Below are positions 19,446-29,597 of a stretch of 64,000 nt of DNA, piece after piece. The notes beneath the pieces were generated by a model. That model saw only the letters and a program-made list of their open reading frames with translations, was not told where the DNA came from and made no database searches. The stretch's first letter is position 1. Each line of letters starts with the position of its first letter. The DNA lies in contig JADJPH010000021.1 of NCBI GenBank assembly GCA_016713335.1, positions 62,001 to 126,000 on the forward strand, written 5' to 3'. The stretch is from Candidatus Fredericiella danica. Its GTDB lineage: Bacteria; Chloroflexota; Anaerolineae; Caldilineales; Caldilineaceae. The translations under genes were made by a program, and so were the position numbers.

Positions 19446-20735
19446 ACGGGCGCGCGATCTGCTCCTGGTTCGGTGAAAGCCGCAACACCGATATTAAAGC
19501 TACCGGTCATTGGCTGTGGTGCTGCCCGTTCCTGAAACCAGATGATGGCCTGGTAAATGCCCAACAACGTGGCAACAAGTCCTAACATCCAGACTACAGC
19601 CTGCCCTAATTTTCGGCCGTATTCCCAAGGTTTTTGCGGTGCTATTGTGCCAGACTCCACACCTGGCTTCAGCAGTGCGCTATCGCCGGTGCGTAAATAA
19701 CAGACGGGTACGGCGACGGCTGCCTGATTGTCTGATTCGTCGATCAGCCGGCGGGCGTCGAGCAATGCCGCGTCAACGCTCCGCCCATCGGCAAGTGCTG
19801 CGTAAAAATCCTCACCAAAACGGTGCGCCATGCGGTCAGTGACTGCGACCTGCATACCGATCACTGCGGGAATTCCGATTGATAATAGCGCAGGGGCAAA
19901 CCCCTGCGCGAGTCCTCCGGCCGGGGTTGATGCAGTTGCACAGGCATTCAGAAAGACCAGCCGCAATTGACTGCCGTTGAGTATGGTCGCGAATTCACCA
20001 GGCGTCACCAGCGTCGCGCCGCCCTGTTCACCGCGAAAAACCAGATAGGGTACGGCGTCCTGGGTGCTGTGCGAACCATGACCAACGAATTGCACGATGT
20101 GATATGGCTGGTCACGAATTGCTGCTTCCCGGAGCGTATCTTGCAGCAGACGGAGTGTTGCATGAGGCAGGACTGCAAGGGTGATTTGTCCTGTCATCAC
20201 GAGGCGAGGAGATCGAATTTCTTGTGCTCCGGCATCCCATTGACTCTCAATGGGCGGCAATTCTTCGACGTCGGGTTGCACGATCAAGACCCGCACAGGT
20301 GGTGCAACCTGCATCTCATAGGTGCTTGACGTAAGCGGGATGTCGCGTACCAGCGAGATACCCCGCACCACAAAGCGACTACTCTCGGATCGTGAAAACT
20401 CCCAGGGATTCCGCGGTGTAGGCGCCGTCGCAAAACAGGCGCAGTCGCACCACAGATTCGGGATCTGATCGCGCTCGCCGATACAAGTCGCGGATCGGGG
20501 CTGTAAATAGTCTCTCGAAGAGCGTCGCACCAAATGCCCGCGCATTCGGGTCATCCGCGCGTCCGGATTCCATCCAAGTTCGCGCCGCCGCAAGTTGGTC
20601 TTCATTGAGTTGGAGCGAAAACTGCGCGACCTGGGTCAGATTTTCGGACGGCAGGCGCGCCGTCACAGTGAAGGTTTGCGTATTGCCGGCGTAACTAAGA
20701 TATAGTTGGAGCTCGAGGTTTTTCGGAGAAGCCAT
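19442..20735 (-). CDS. CHAT (caspase-like) domain protein, frameshifted
   Basis: A CHAT domain: a caspase-fold cysteine protease module. The catalytic pair is visible: His in VQFVGHGS (codon at 20080-20078) and Cys in FLNACATA (codon at 19942-19940). Before it is an N-terminal beta domain (MASPKNLELQLYLSYAGNTQ on) joined by a frameshift near 20410: RLRLFCDGAYTAE then NPWEFSRSESSRFVVRGISL. After it comes one transmembrane helix, AVVWMLGLVATLLGIYQAII, so the protease faces one side of the membrane and the FlgO/TPR part the other. The frame breaks again at 19442 into the TPR part. First gene of the five-part operon. Some CHAT proteins are activated protease effectors (for example in type III-E CRISPR); here the trigger is unknown. 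Confidence 0.75.
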
Positions 20736-21215
20736 GTGCCCGCTTGCGCTCGAAGACAGCCTTGATGGTCAAAAGCGTGTGCAGAATGACGTTTGCCATT
20801 CTATCAGGGGGTGATGCTCATGCAACACGCCGTTTTCGGGCGCGCGGCCGCAAGCAGCCAGCCGCACTGGCAATCAGGGTCGGGATTAGTGGGATAGATG
20901 GGTCTGGGGTAGGGGGGGCACGAGCAGCGCCAGGGACGGGCGGTAGCGGGGACGGCCCCGACACCACGGGGCGGCGGGCAAAGACGGCTAGGCGGGGCTA
21001 CATTTGATGGAGCAGTTGGGGCTTGTGAACTGGAGCACCAGGGCGCGCCTGGCGTTCCTCTTATTTTAGTTTTGACTATATTTTTTTTTAGCTAATATGT
21101 CACAAATTTCTTGGGACAAATGGCACTGTTGCGGATGAACGGATTGGGGGATGATGGATGCAGGCCTGGATATCGAGGATCCTGATTTCAGTTCTGGGCG
21201 ATTGAGAGTTGAGCC
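20736..21215. other. Divergent intergenic region between the CHAT operon and the feo operon
   Basis: No gene is supported here. The CHAT-side half is GC-rich with G runs (about 20880-21000). A near-palindrome around the 8-mer GGCGCGCC lies at about 21042-21049. An AT-rich block with a nine-T run follows at 21060-21110 and holds the promoter-like boxes of the feo side. No clear iron-box operator is seen. Confidence 0.5.
21072..21098 (+). promoter_or_regulatory. Promoter-like boxes upstream of the DtxR-FeoB operon
   Basis: TTGACT at 21072-21077 is followed after 15 bases by TAATAT (21093-21098), or after 17 by ATATGT. The spacer is almost pure T. It is about 115 bases before the regulator's ATG. 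The boxes are good but the 15-base spacing is short, so confidence is moderate. Confidence 0.4.
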
Positions 21216-22238
21216 ATGCATTCGTCACTATGGATTGTGTTGATTGCCGGACTCGCCGGTGTCGCGTTCTGGCCGCATTGGGGCTATTCTGGCGTTGGCG
21301 AAAAGCACAGACGGGCAGCAGCCAGATTCAGATCGAGGATGTCCTAAAACATCTATACACCTGCGAGATTGAGACGCGCCCCCCTACCTTGCAAAGCATT
21401 GCGGGTCGCCTACAGATCTCCGAAGATCAGGCTGCACTGGTGCTGCAGGCTGCGCTGGCGCATGGTCTGGTGCAAATGACAAATGAGCAACTCCAACTCA
21501 CCCCCGACGGCCGTGCATATGCCCTCCATATCCTGCGCGCCCATCGCCTCTGGGAACGCTATCTGGCCGACGAAACGGGATACACCGAGACGAAGTGGCA
21601 CGCGAAGGCCGAACAATACGAACATCTGCTGACACCGGATGCGACCGAAATCCTGGCCAGTCGTTTGGGTCATCCACTGACCGATCCCCATGGCGATCCG
21701 ATTCCAAGCGCATCGGGCGATTTGCCTGACCGCCGTGGTCAGGTGCTCACTGCGTTGGCGCCTGGTCATGATGCCCGTATCGTGCATATAGAGGATGAGC
21801 CTGCCGCAATCTATGCCCAACTGGTTGCCGAGGGCTTCTATCCAGGGATGTTCGTTAAAGTGCTCGAACAATCGCAACTGCGCAGTAACGTGTGGGCGGA
21901 TAATGATGAACACGTGCTGGCGCCGATCGTGGCCGCCGCCATCACAGTTGAACCGGTTACACAATTCTTGCCCGCAATCCCCGGCGCCGCATCGTTGGCC
22001 GACCTGAAGCCACCGGCGAGTGGACGCGTCCTGGGTATCTCCCCCGTTGCGCCGCGCCGAGCGCCGGCGCTTTCTGGATCTTGGCATCCTGCCCGGAACA
22101 CCGGTCACTGCTGAACTGGTCAGCCCCAGCGGGGATCCGACGGCGTTCCGGATCCGCGATACGCTCATTGCCTTACGCCGTGAGCAGGCCGGCTTGATCC
22201 TGATCGAACCGCTACCGGCGCAGCACGCCAGCCAGTGA
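21216..22238 (+). CDS. Membrane-anchored DtxR/MntR-like regulator with FeoA domain, frameshifted
   Basis: A metal-sensing transcription regulator. From ATG 21216 the first residues [20 protein letters not shown] form a membrane helix; one indel near 21278 leads to [20 protein letters not shown] and the DtxR winged helix ([36 protein letters not shown]), then the dimer/metal helices ([27 protein letters not shown]) and [13 protein letters not shown] second indel near 22055 separates the C-terminal FeoA/SH3-like domain ([20 protein letters not shown] to [10 protein letters not shown]). It is 22 bases from feoB, so it probably controls iron uptake and may also modulate FeoB through its FeoA part. 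Without repair, each half looks like a separate ORF. Confidence 0.75.
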
Positions 22239-22260
22239 CGAGCAGAAGGAAGTTTGCAAC

Positions 22261-24421
22261 ATGAAAGAACAAAAAGCGCCGCTTACGGCCACCGGTTGTG
22301 AAGCGTGTCCGGTCCATAACCAACGCCAGCACACGGGCAATTGGCCCGGCAAGACCGTCACCCGCGCCGAAGGTGGTTTTGAGTATGGCGACCGGCGTTA
22401 CAAATTGATTGACTTGCCCGGCACCTATTCGCTGCTGGCAACGAGCCTGGATGAAGAGGTGGCGAGACTTTATCTTGTTTGGCCAACCGGACGTCACGCT
22501 CGTCGTCGTCGATGCCAGCCGTCTGGAACGCAATCTGAACCTGGTGCTGCAGGTGCTGGAGATCACCGACCGCGTCGTCGTCTGCCTGAATCTGATGGAT
22601 GAGGCGCGTCGCCAGCACCTCGTGATTGACGAGCGCCATCTGGCCCGTCGATTGGGCGTTCCGGTGGTCGCAACTTCCGCCCGCTACAAACAGGGTTTCG
22701 ACGAACTGCTGCAGTCCGTAAGCGACGTGGCGAGTGGGAAGATTCATGGCAACCCCTATCGCAAACGCCATGAACTGAGCCAGGTGAAAGATGCCGGCGA
22801 CGAAATCGAAAGTCAACTTCACAGCCTATTCCCGGCACTGCCGAATGCACACTGGGTTGCCCTGCGTCTGCTTGACGGTGATGAACGGATTATTCAGGCA
22901 CTGGCGCAAGGCGAATTGGGTGACCTGGCGCGCACCGCGCCGAACCAGAACGGGGCCAATCTGGAGCTCCAGCGCGAACAGGCTGCGCAGGTCAAGGAGA
23001 TCGACCCCAGGATACAGGAGTTGATCAACCATGCGGCTCGGTTACGGTTGCAGGTTGGGGACTTTCACGATCAACTGATGGAAGCGACTTTCGCCGAAGC
23101 CGCGGATATCGCGGCCAGTGTGGTTTCGAGTCCGGACCAGCAGGCGCGCGATAGCCTCGAACGTAAGATCGATCGGCTTGTGACCAGCCGTGTCTGGGGT
23201 TTTCCGCTGATGATTGCACTGTTCGCCCTTGTTTTCTGGATCACCATTGTCGGCGCCAACTATCCGTCGGCGATTCTCGCGGAAATCCTATTGGGTCGGA
23301 TTTTTCCTGCACTGCATGTGTTGGCCAATGCCTTGCATGTGCCGGCCTGGCTCAGCGGACTGCTGTTGAATGGTGTGTACCTGGCGACCGCCTGGGTAGT
23401 TGCAGTGATGCTCCCCCCCATGGCCATCTTTTTTCCGCTCTTCACGCTTCTAGAGGACTTTGGTTATTTGCCACGCGTCGCCTTCAATCTCGACAATATC
23501 TTCAAGAAATCGGGCGCACATGGTAAGCAATCCTTGAGTATGATGATGGGCTTTGGCTGCAACGCCGCCGGCATGGTCGCAACTCGCGTGATCGACAGCC
23601 CGCGCGAACGGCTGATCGCCATGATCACGAACAACTTCGCACTGTGCAATGGGCGCTGGCCAACTCAGATCCTGCTTGCATCAATTTTTATTGGCGCCCT
23701 GGTGCCGGCATCGCTTGCCGGCGCGGTGTCGGCGTTATCCGTCGTTGGCGTTGCCGTGCTGGGTGTGCTGCTGACCTTTGCCCTGTCATGGGCCCTCTCA
23801 CGCACGGTGCTACAAGGTGAGGTCTCCACCTTTAGTTTGGAACTTCCACCCTATCGCCCACCGCGGGTCTGGCATACCATCTACACTTCGTTTATTGATC
23901 GCACCCTGTTCGTGCTGTGGCGTGCAGTCGTTTTTGCCGCGCCCGCGGGCGCGGTCATCTGGCTCATCGCAAATATTCAGGTCGGCGGGATCAGCCTTGC
24001 CGAGTATATGGTCGACTGGTTGAATCCGCTTGGCGTGCTGATGGGTCTCAACGGCATCATTCTGGTGGCCTATATCGTGGCGATTCCCGCCAATGAGATT
24101 GTGATTCCAACCATCTTGATGCTCACCGTGCTCGTCAGTGGTATGAGCGGGATGGGCGAAGGCGCAGGCGTCATGTTCAAACTTGACTCGAACGCCGCGA
24201 CCATGACCATTCTCAGCGCCGGAGGTTGGACTCTGCTCACGGCGGTGAATGTGATGCTCTTTAGCCTGATCCACAATCCGTGCAGCACGACACTCTTCAC
24301 CATGTACCAGGAGTCAGGTAGCCGAAAGTGGACCGCGGTGGCGGCGCTGCTGCCGCTTGCCATGGGTTTCGTCGTCACCGTTTTCGTCGCACAGGTCTGG
24401 CGCCTTTTTGTGCCCGCGTGA
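22261..24421 (+). CDS. feoB: FeoB ferrous iron transporter, P-loop missing and frameshifted
   Basis: Ferrous iron permease with an N-terminal G domain. Visible: switch region [13 protein letters not shown]3 DLPGTYSL, G4 NLMDEA, G5 SARYKQG, then the helical domain and membrane core with gate motifs [26 protein letters not shown] and [11 protein letters not shown]. Two oddities. First, the P-loop (normally GNPNxGKS/T plus about ten residues) is absent: a Cys-containing leader ([11 protein letters not shown]) joins straight to RQHTGNWPG, an in-frame loss of about 18-20 residues. Second, one base is missing near 22465 (EEVARL should be [12 protein letters not shown]). Either the GTPase is dead or the assembly dropped a segment. 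Repaired length is about 720 residues. Confidence 0.85.
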
Positions 24422-24428
24422 GCGGATC

Positions 24429-24515
24429 CTATCCGCCCCCGACTTCCAGCCAGAAAACATCCGGGGCGATCTCCTGACACCCGGCAGTTTTGGCGGCGTC
24501 CCGCCGTGGGAACAT
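24429..24515 (-). pseudogene. First 28 codons of an MBL-fold hydrolase, truncated
   Basis: Twenty bases after the thioesterase stop, an ATG with GGAG before it begins MFPRRDAAKTAGCQEIAPDV, then FWLEVGGG and a stop at 24429. This resembles the opening strand of metallo-beta-lactamase-fold hydrolases, which normally continue into the NVYLI strand and the HxHxDH site. Everything after that strand is gone; the sequence meets the end of feoB from the other side. I read it as the lost second gene of the thioesterase operon. Confidence 0.45.
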
Positions 24516-24534
24516 GACGTTCACTCCTTCACCG

Positions 24535-24966
24535 TCAGCTTCTCTGCTCGATGGCCTCGATGCTGGCGCGCATGCCAGCGGGCAGCGAGACCTTCTTGCC
24601 AAGCTGATAGTCATAGGAGACGATTACGCTGTCCCCTTCGGCGGCGATCCGTTGATGGCGCGTGCTCACGATCCGAAACACCACCGTAAAGCGGTCGTCG
24701 CCGACTTCGCTGACGCGGACGCCGACGCGCACTGTATCCGGATAGGTGAGTGGAAACTTGTAACGGCATTGGATCGACGCGAGAATGGGGCCGACACCGC
24801 TGGTTTGCAACGCGTCGCTCAGCCCCGCCTGTTCAAGGTAGGCGACGCGTGCACTCTCGGCGTAGCGCAGGTAGACGATGTTGTTCACATGCTGGAACGC
24901 GTCCATCTCGCCCCAGGCGACGGGGATTTCCAGAATCACAGGATAACCGGCCAGCAGATCATGCAT
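24535..24966 (-). CDS. Acyl-CoA thioesterase, 4HBT/YbgC type
   Basis: A 143-residue hot-dog-fold thioesterase that hydrolyses acyl-CoA esters in the cytoplasm. The signature VAWGEMDAFQHVNNIVYLRY (catalytic Asp followed by HVNN) is clear, as are the central helix SARVAYLEQAGLSDAL and the strands CRYKFPLTYPDTVRVGVRV. Length matches the family. The Gln in FQHVNN replaces the more common Gly/Met. It probably led an operon whose next gene is now only a stub. Substrate chain length cannot be predicted. Confidence 0.85.
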   Translation of the reverse strand: MHDLLAGYPVILEIPVAWGEMDAFQHVNNIVYLRYAESARVAYLEQAGLSDALQTSGVGPILASIQCRYKFPLTYPDTVRVGVRVSEVGDDRFTVVFRIVSTRHQRIAAEGDSVIVSYDYQLGKKVSLPAGMRASIEAIEQRS

Positions 24967-25046
24967 TTTGAATCCTTAAAACTGTCCTTGCCAGTCTGCG
25001 CAGATGGACCTCAGCCACCAGTCGAGACCTCGGTCGCCGGCGCTTC

Positions 25047-27433
25047 CTACGGTGAAGCCGCCAGCAGCGACTTGATCAGCCCGCCCAACTCGGCCAGCAC
25101 CAGCGGTTTGCTCATGTAGTGCGAGGCGCCTGCCTGCAGGCAACGTTCGCGGTCACCCGTCATGGCAAGCGCCGTCACCGCGACAATTGGCGTGACCGCA
25201 AAATGGGGGTCACGGCGTAGCTGCTGGATGACTTCGAGCCCATTCATTTCTGGTAACTGCATATCCATCAAGATCAGGTCGGGGGGTTCTGCTTGTGCGT
25301 ACGCCAGCCCAGCCGGCCCAGTGCGCGCAGTGATTACTCGATAGGCAAGCCGCTCCAGAAATTCGCTGACCACGGTAACCATCATTTCATCGTCTTCGAC
25401 AAGCAGCACGGTCGCGCCTGGTCCCGGAGCGGCCAACGCGGCAAGATCAAGCGCATCGACACTGCTGGACTGGCCAGAAGGGCCACGAATGAACTCAACC
25501 TCGATCATCGGCAGAGTAATCGTAAAGCGACTGCCTTGACCAGGAAGGCCCGCGCTTTCGACACACACGGAGCCGCCGTGCTGTTCTGCCAGCCGTTTGA
25601 CCAGCGCAAGACCCAACCCGGTGCCTTCGGTTGCCAGGTTTGACTCAAGTTGGGTAAAGGGCCGGAACAGGTGTTGTTGATTTTCAGTCGAGATTCCAGG
25701 GCCGGTGTCCAGCACGGCGAAGTTGATCGTGCCCTGTGCCGAGTCTGCGTTCACCTTCAATTGCACCTGGCCGTCTTCCGGCGTGAATTTTACCGCATTG
25801 CCAAGTAGGTTCACCAACATCTGCTTAAGCCGGCGGCCATCGGCAAAAACCGAAGCCGGTGCATCCGTGTTGTCAAAGGTGACCTGAATCCGTTTCTTGG
25901 CAGCAATTTCCTTTACAAATATCAGGCTTGCCAGGCAGACATCCCTAACAACAATGTGCTCCCGATGCAACGGCAGGCCGCCGGCCTCAAATCTAGACAA
26001 ATCGAGCAGGTCGTTGATCAAAGCCAGCAAATGGCGGCCGCTGGCGTCAATATTGCTCAGCGCCTTGGCCTGGCGTTCGTTTAGTGGCCCGAACACGTCA
26101 TTGATTAAGGTCTCGGCAAAGGTCAGGATCCCGTTCAGGGGCGTGCGTAATTCGTGGCTCACATTGGCGAGGAACTCATCCTTGACGCGCATTGCTCGCG
26201 CCAACTCGGCGTTGGCCAGGCGCAGCGCGTTCTCCATCTGCTTGCGCTCTGTGATGTTGTGTAGCGTTACCCGACTGAGAATAGGGCCGCCGCCAGGATC
26301 TGGTTCCATGACCGCGGACATCAGCGTATCCATCACGCTGCCATCCTTACGGCGTAGCCGCATCTCGAGATTTTCGAAGTGTCCCGCGGAAACGTATTGA
26401 GGCACCAACTCGACCATCCTGACATAGGATGCTGGCTCGAATACGAAGTCCGTAGACTTGCCGATCAATTCCTCCCTGCTGTAACCAGCGCGCGCAGTGT
26501 GAGGTTGCAATCTCGAATCAGCTGATCTGCTGGATAACCCGACAAGTACATGTCGGGCGAGTGGTCGTAGAGGTCACGGTACTTGAGCTCGCTTGCGTGA
26601 GTTGCCGCCTCGGCGCGGAAGCGAGCGGTGACGTCACGTGCGATCGATGCGAACCCCGTTAACACGCCATCGCCACCATGCACCGGTCCCAACGTGATCG
26701 CCAGCACGATGTGTTCACCTACCGGCTTTTGCCACTCAAGATCAGGGAGTTGAACGGTTTCACTGTGCCGTAGCCGCTCGAGGATCGACTGCAGATCGGT
26801 TGTCTGATCTGCCGCCAGCCAGGGCAGAAAATTCGTGCCGATCACTTCGTCTGCAGTGCGGCCATAGATCAGCTCGGCGGTGCGATTCCAACTGGTGATC
26901 TTCCCATCGAGATCAACGCTGAATATGGCATCCTTGGACGAATCGACAATCGCCGCCAGAATCGCACGCGCCTGCTCACGCTGGTGCTGGACGCTGTTAT
27001 TCTCGTGTAGCATCAGCAGGCGCACAGGGCCTTCGTCTGCGAGGCGTGTGACCAGCGTCGTAAACCAGCGCGCTTGCTGGGGGGCATCGCACGCATATTC
27101 AAAGGTAAACTCACGGCGCCGGCCACCGATCACGTCGCGCATGCCTTCGGCCACTGCCGCAGCCTGCGCCGCTTCAGGGCCGGTGACGGCAGCACAGACT
27201 GCGAGGTAGTTGGCGCCCTCGCACACGTTGGTGCGGAGGGGGCCGTTCTCTTCACTGAATTTGCGCCAGGCGCGGTTGACCGCCAGGATGGCGCCGGTCT
27301 CGTCCAAGATTGCAATGTGGGCGGGCAGCGCGTCAAAGGCCGCGATCAGATCACGTTCCACTGCGGAACGCTCACTGGACCGTGCGGAAGCATCAGCCGC
27401 TGCGCTGCTTCCTGACTCGCTACTTGACGGCAT
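25047..27433 (-). CDS. Hybrid sensor histidine kinase with PAS domains and receiver, frameshifted
   Basis: Order of domains: PAS (residues about 30-150, ALPAHIAILDETGAILAVNR), PAS (about 165-285, SKDAIFSVDLDGKITSWN), a third PAS split by an indel near 26490 (DCNLTLRAL then AGYSREELIGKSTDFVFEP), HisKA with the phospho-acceptor His in FLANVSHELRTPLNG (codon 26156-26154), HATPase with NLLGNAVKF, DTGPGIS and GTGLGLAL, then a receiver with LILMDMQLPEMNG and SKPL. No membrane helices, so it is cytosolic. The ATG at 27433 (GGAG 9 bases before) is preferred to the GTG 54 bases upstream. The attached receiver implies a phosphorelay; no HPt or output gene lies nearby. Signal unknown. Confidence 0.85.
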
Positions 27434-27541
27434 TGTGAAGGCTCCATTTTCCTGCACAGCCGGCGTGCGCAGTTCCAGATAATGCACTGATGCCGGTTAA
27501 TCTAGGCTATACCTAATGTGAGGCCCGGCGTATACTGAGTG

Positions 27542-28408
27542 CTAAGGGCGCAGCACGTTGATAACGCGCTGCAGTGCATCGATGTGCTCCTGCGGCGACC
27601 TGAAACCCGCCCGCATGGTGTTGACACACAGGTGCGTCGCGCCAAGGTTACGCCAGCCGTCCGCCGTTTGGGTCCACGTTGCAGGGGACTCATCCGCGAT
27701 CGCAAGATGCCCCTCCATCCCGTACTGCGCCGGGGTGCGCCCAGCTTCCCGCAGATATTTGTGCAGTTGATCGACCAGGCTCTGCGCCTGTGCGCCGGGC
27801 TTGCCCAACGGTATCCAGCCGTCCCCTACCTGTGCGGCGCGCCTGAGCGCAGCATCAGCGTGCCCGCCGAACCAAATCGGAATTGGGCGTTGCACCGGAA
27901 GCGGATTGATGCCGGCAGCGTCGATGTGGTGCCAGCGACCGTTGAACGTGACAACCGGCTCCGTCCACAACGCCCGCAATACCTGAATCTGTTCGTCGAG
28001 CCGCGCCCCACGCGTCCCAAAATCTTCGTTGAGCGCATCGTACTCTACAGTGTTCCAGCCCACGCCCACCCCAAGCCGTAGCCGGCCGCCGCTGAACAGA
28101 TCGATCTGAGCCGCCTGCTTGGCCACGAGCGCCGTCTGCCGCTGCGGCAGCACTAACACGCCGGTGACCAGTTCAATTTGCGTGGTCAATGCAGCAAGAT
28201 AGGCGTAGAGCACAAACACTTCATGGAAAGGCGTATCGCTCGTATAGGGTCCGCGCCAGTCCGGACGGGTGCGCGTATCCGCCCCCAACACGTGGTCATA
28301 GACCAGCAAGTGGTCATAGCCCATGCCCTCCACGGCCTGCGCATAATCGCGAATTGCGATGGGGTCATTGCCAATTTCGGTTTGGGGAAATACTGCTCCA
28401 AGTTTCAT
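27542..28408 (-). CDS. LLM-class flavin/F420-dependent oxidoreductase
   Basis: A TIM-barrel luciferase-like monooxygenase superfamily protein of 288 residues. Features: MKLGAVFPQTE (first strand), AQAVEGMGYDHLLVYDHVLG, ELVTGVLVLPQRQTALVAKQ, FSGGRLRLGVGVGWNTVEY (the cofactor loop) and PIPIWFGGHADAALRRAA. This arrangement is common for F420-dependent reductases in Actinobacteria and Chloroflexota, though FMN cannot be excluded. The C terminus IDALQRVINVLRP closes the barrel. Monocistronic between a hybrid kinase and a nucleotidyltransferase, all on the minus strand. Substrate unknown. Confidence 0.85.
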   Translation of the reverse strand: MKLGAVFPQTEIGNDPIAIRDYAQAVEGMGYDHLLVYDHVLGADTRTRPDWRGPYTSDTPFHEVFVLYAYLAALTTQIELVTGVLVLPQRQTALVAKQAAQIDLFSGGRLRLGVGVGWNTVEYDALNEDFGTRGARLDEQIQVLRALWTEPVVTFNGRWHHIDAAGINPLPVQRPIPIWFGGHADAALRRAAQVGDGWIPLGKPGAQAQSLVDQLHKYLREAGRTPAQYGMEGHLAIADESPATWTQTADGWRNLGATHLCVNTMRAGFRSPQEHIDALQRVINVLRP

Positions 28409-28445
28409 CAGCGGGAATCCATTCGCTTATGGGCGTGTGCACCGA

Positions 28446-29525
28446 TCATGCTTTCCGGCGCATCGAATTCAAGTATTCTTGCGCGGAACGCCACATATCG
28501 TAGAAGGAGCTCCATTCCATGAAATCGGCGGAATCACCCAGCATGCCTGCTTCATATTGGCGATAGAACTCCTCCGACGTGAGGTGGTACTGTCGCTCAA
28601 ACGTGAGTAGTCGCTGCTGGAGTTCAGTTGTCTCGCGTTCGGCCCGCGCCTCTTCTGCGCTCAATTTTATCACCCAACTGAATTCTTTCTGAACCAGCAT
28701 CTCATCCAGCTGATCCAACAGTGCCGTGACCCGTTTGGGTAACTCGGAGACCTGCGCCGCACTGAGCAATAGGACGGCTTCCAGATCTGCCTCAAAGTTA
28801 GCGGGCAGCATGCTGCAGTTGTGCACGGCAAAGTCGATCATGCGTTTCTCACCCGGATGCAGAAGCCGGTTCGCCGCCAAGAGAATATCAAAGTAACTTG
28901 CCAGCAGCGCCGCCACGCGATGGTTAATGCTCGCCAGATCTCTTCTTGCAACTGCCTTGTCAAGCTGGTGTGCATACGCCGGGATCACGCCGCGCAGCAC
29001 CGGATGATTCAGACGCACAATATTCTGGCGCAGCGGTTCCGGATATTCGACCTGGCAGCGCTCCTGCAGTCCGGCAAACCACGCCTTCGGATCGTACAGC
29101 GGCGCTGACTGCCGGATCGTATGCCAGAAGCAGGTGGAAAAGCCCAGACTCGCCTCATGCCGGTCGATTACACGCGCAATCTGCTCTTCCATCCACCTCG
29201 CCTCAAAGTAGACAATGTCCACCTCGATCCCTGTAGGGGTATTGAACCATTCATCGCCTGCGCCCCAATAGTTGAGATCCAGGTTGGCGACGCTTGCTCC
29301 ACCGGTTCGTGCGACAATCGCCCGCCGGCTTTCCAGCGGCACCGAGCCAGATGTGTACACATATAGGTCAATATCGGATGCCGTATCGGTGCGCCCGGCG
29401 CCTCGTCCGCGTGAGCCGCTCAACGCCACTGCTTCCACCTGTGGCAACTCGGAAAAGCAACCGGCAATCTCCACGGCAAGTTGTTGATGAACAGATTGTT
29501 CACGGTCGGATGTATCGGAATTCAT
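28446..29525 (-). CDS. Nucleotidyltransferase (DUF4037-like) with TumA-like helical tail
   Basis: N-terminal polymerase-beta-type nucleotidyltransferase fold: VALSGSRGRGAGRTDTASDI followed by DLYVY gives the GS and DxD metal site, with a third carboxylate in VDIVYFEARW. A helical middle (residues about 150-270) resembles DUF4037. The last 65 residues, LQQRLLTFERQYHLTSEEFY and then DSADFMEWSSFYDMW, match the layout of the antitoxin at 52809 (NLGKFEQRYGVTTTTFLED, LEYIEWAGE). So a transferase is fused to an antitoxin-like helical domain. GTAGGAA precedes the ATG at 29525. It may nucleotidylate a small molecule, or a toxin as MNT-type antitoxins do. Confidence 0.75.
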   Translation of the reverse strand: MNSDTSDREQSVHQQLAVEIAGCFSELPQVEAVALSGSRGRGAGRTDTASDIDLYVYTSGSVPLESRRAIVARTGGASVANLDLNYWGAGDEWFNTPTGIEVDIVYFEARWMEEQIARVIDRHEASLGFSTCFWHTIRQSAPLYDPKAWFAGLQERCQVEYPEPLRQNIVRLNHPVLRGVIPAYAHQLDKAVARRDLASINHRVAALLASYFDILLAANRLLHPGEKRMIDFAVHNCSMLPANFEADLEAVLLLSAAQVSELPKRVTALLDQLDEMLVQKEFSWVIKLSAEEARAERETTELQQRLLTFERQYHLTSEEFYRQYEAGMLGDSADFMEWSSFYDMWRSAQEYLNSMRRKA

Positions 29526-29597
29526 CACACTATTCCTACAGCGTTTTATTCAGATCGGCTGCGAATAACCCGTACTGAATGGCAATTGCACTCATCG

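Noticed and set aside
19442..20605. Independent CHAT gene starting at 20605 with a Cys-rich N terminus
   Set aside because: The Cys/Arg-rich first 65 residues are the upstream beta domain read in the wrong frame; the family-like frame starts at 20735.
20744..21007. Plus-strand frame near the CHAT promoter
   Set aside because: Arg/Gly-rich translation of GC-rich intergenic DNA, no ribosome-binding site, no similarity.
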